From assembly GCA_050010255.1 (NCBI GenBank), contig JBEKLJ010000202.1, positions 1 through 6,264 of the forward strand: DNA of 6,264 nucleotides, given 5' to 3'. The stretch is from JBEKLJ01 sp050010255. Lineage in GTDB: Bacteria; Acidobacteriota; Terriglobia; Bryobacterales; Bryobacteraceae. The notes under the pieces are model-generated. The model saw only the letters and a program-made list of their open reading frames with translations. It made no database searches and was not told the origin of the DNA. The position numbers and the translations under genes are program-made. How positions within the stretch are numbered: position 1 is the first letter of the stretch; every line of letters starts with the position of its first letter. This document shows positions 6,046 through 6,264 of this stretch, piece by piece.

Positions 6046-6079
6046 TGATTAAATATTCACCACACTGAATAAAATACCA
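6046..6079. promoter_or_regulatory. Tandem ARG-box-like operators before argC
   Basis: On the plus strand TGATTAAATATTCA (6046-6059) and TGAATAAAATACCA (6066-6079) each resemble the ArgR box core TGAATwwwwATTCA. The first has one mismatch; the second has one good half and a poor second half. Their centres are 20 bp apart, close to the two-turn spacing of paired ARG boxes in enterobacteria. They lie in an AT-rich patch directly against the argC start codon, which is where arginine-dependent repression would be expected. The core promoter is not clear. Confidence 0.6.
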
Positions 6080-6128
6080 CAAACGGCGGGAGACTGCCAG
6101 CGGGAGGGTGCGCGGGGAGTCCAGGCTA

Positions 6129-6259
6129 GCCTAGCCCGATCGTCTCACACGCCTTCGGCTGCGGCTTGCGGGAGGCCGGTATCTTCTGCGTTGCGCTCGG
6201 GGTGAGTCCTCGACGTACTGTTCAAGTACGCCTGCGGGCTCACCCCGTCGCGCGCCTTG
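6129..6259 (+). repeat. Long hairpin repeat element, right copy (17-nt tip)
   Basis: This is the inverted partner of 1-125. The main stem is formed by 6193-6206 and 6239-6253: CGGGGTGAG with CTCACCCCG, plus GCGC with GCGC across a small internal loop. The apical palindrome at 6214-6230 is CGTACTGTTCAAGTACG (6-bp stem, 5-nt loop), replacing the 11-nt palindrome of the left copy between identical flanks (TCCTCGA and CCTGCGG). The inner edge abuts a 10-nt palindrome AGGCTAGCCT (6123-6132). It lies upstream of argC and has no convincing ORF. The stretch 6080-6128 between it and the operator holds nothing I recognise. Confidence 0.85.
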
Positions 6260-6264
6260 AATCT

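Overview
The window is GC-rich bacterial chromosome. All seven genes lie on the minus strand, so they are read from high to low coordinates. Gene content, strong third-position GC and the style of the intergenic foldback repeats suggest a soil-type bacterium, possibly Acidobacteriota. That placement is an inference from family resemblance, not a proven assignment. No tRNA, rRNA, CRISPR array or transposase gene is visible, and no stretch longer than 300 bases lacks a gene.

Region A (6129-3652) is an arginine-biosynthesis operon in the order argC, argB, argA-type N-acetylglutamate synthase. The joins are tight: a 4-nt GTGA overlap and an 8-nt overlap. Upstream of argC, two ARG-box-like operators sit 20 bp apart centre to centre in an AT-rich patch, so ArgR-type repression is likely. 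Together the genes give the first steps of ornithine synthesis: acetylation of glutamate, phosphorylation, then reduction to the semialdehyde. The synthase reading frame has an unusual C-terminal tail that runs through a perfect REP-like palindrome.

Region B (3562-2463) is a single-gene unit encoding a molybdopterin-binding (MoaB/Mog/MoeA-fold) protein. It has its own TATAAT-type promoter and a clear intrinsic terminator.

Region C (2313-120) is a three-gene unit: a NodB-fold polysaccharide deacetylase, an acyl carrier protein, and a FabF-fold ketosynthase that resembles rhizobial NodE more than housekeeping FabF. The trio looks like a NodB/NodF/NodE-like module for making a modified acyl chain, perhaps for a lipid or glycan.

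The most striking non-coding feature is a pair of about 125-131 bp elements at the two ends of the window in inverted orientation (1-125 and 6129-6259). They are nearly identical except at the tip of a long hairpin. One copy has an 11-nt palindrome there and the other an unrelated 17-nt palindrome. The conserved part of the left copy begins exactly at the TAG stop codon of the ketosynthase gene. Two further unrelated foldback repeats occur: a heptanucleotide-repeat inverted repeat with 30-nt perfect arms (2376-2456) and the 25-nt REP-like palindrome (3727-3751). Each of the regions between or around transcription units thus carries a different foldback family.
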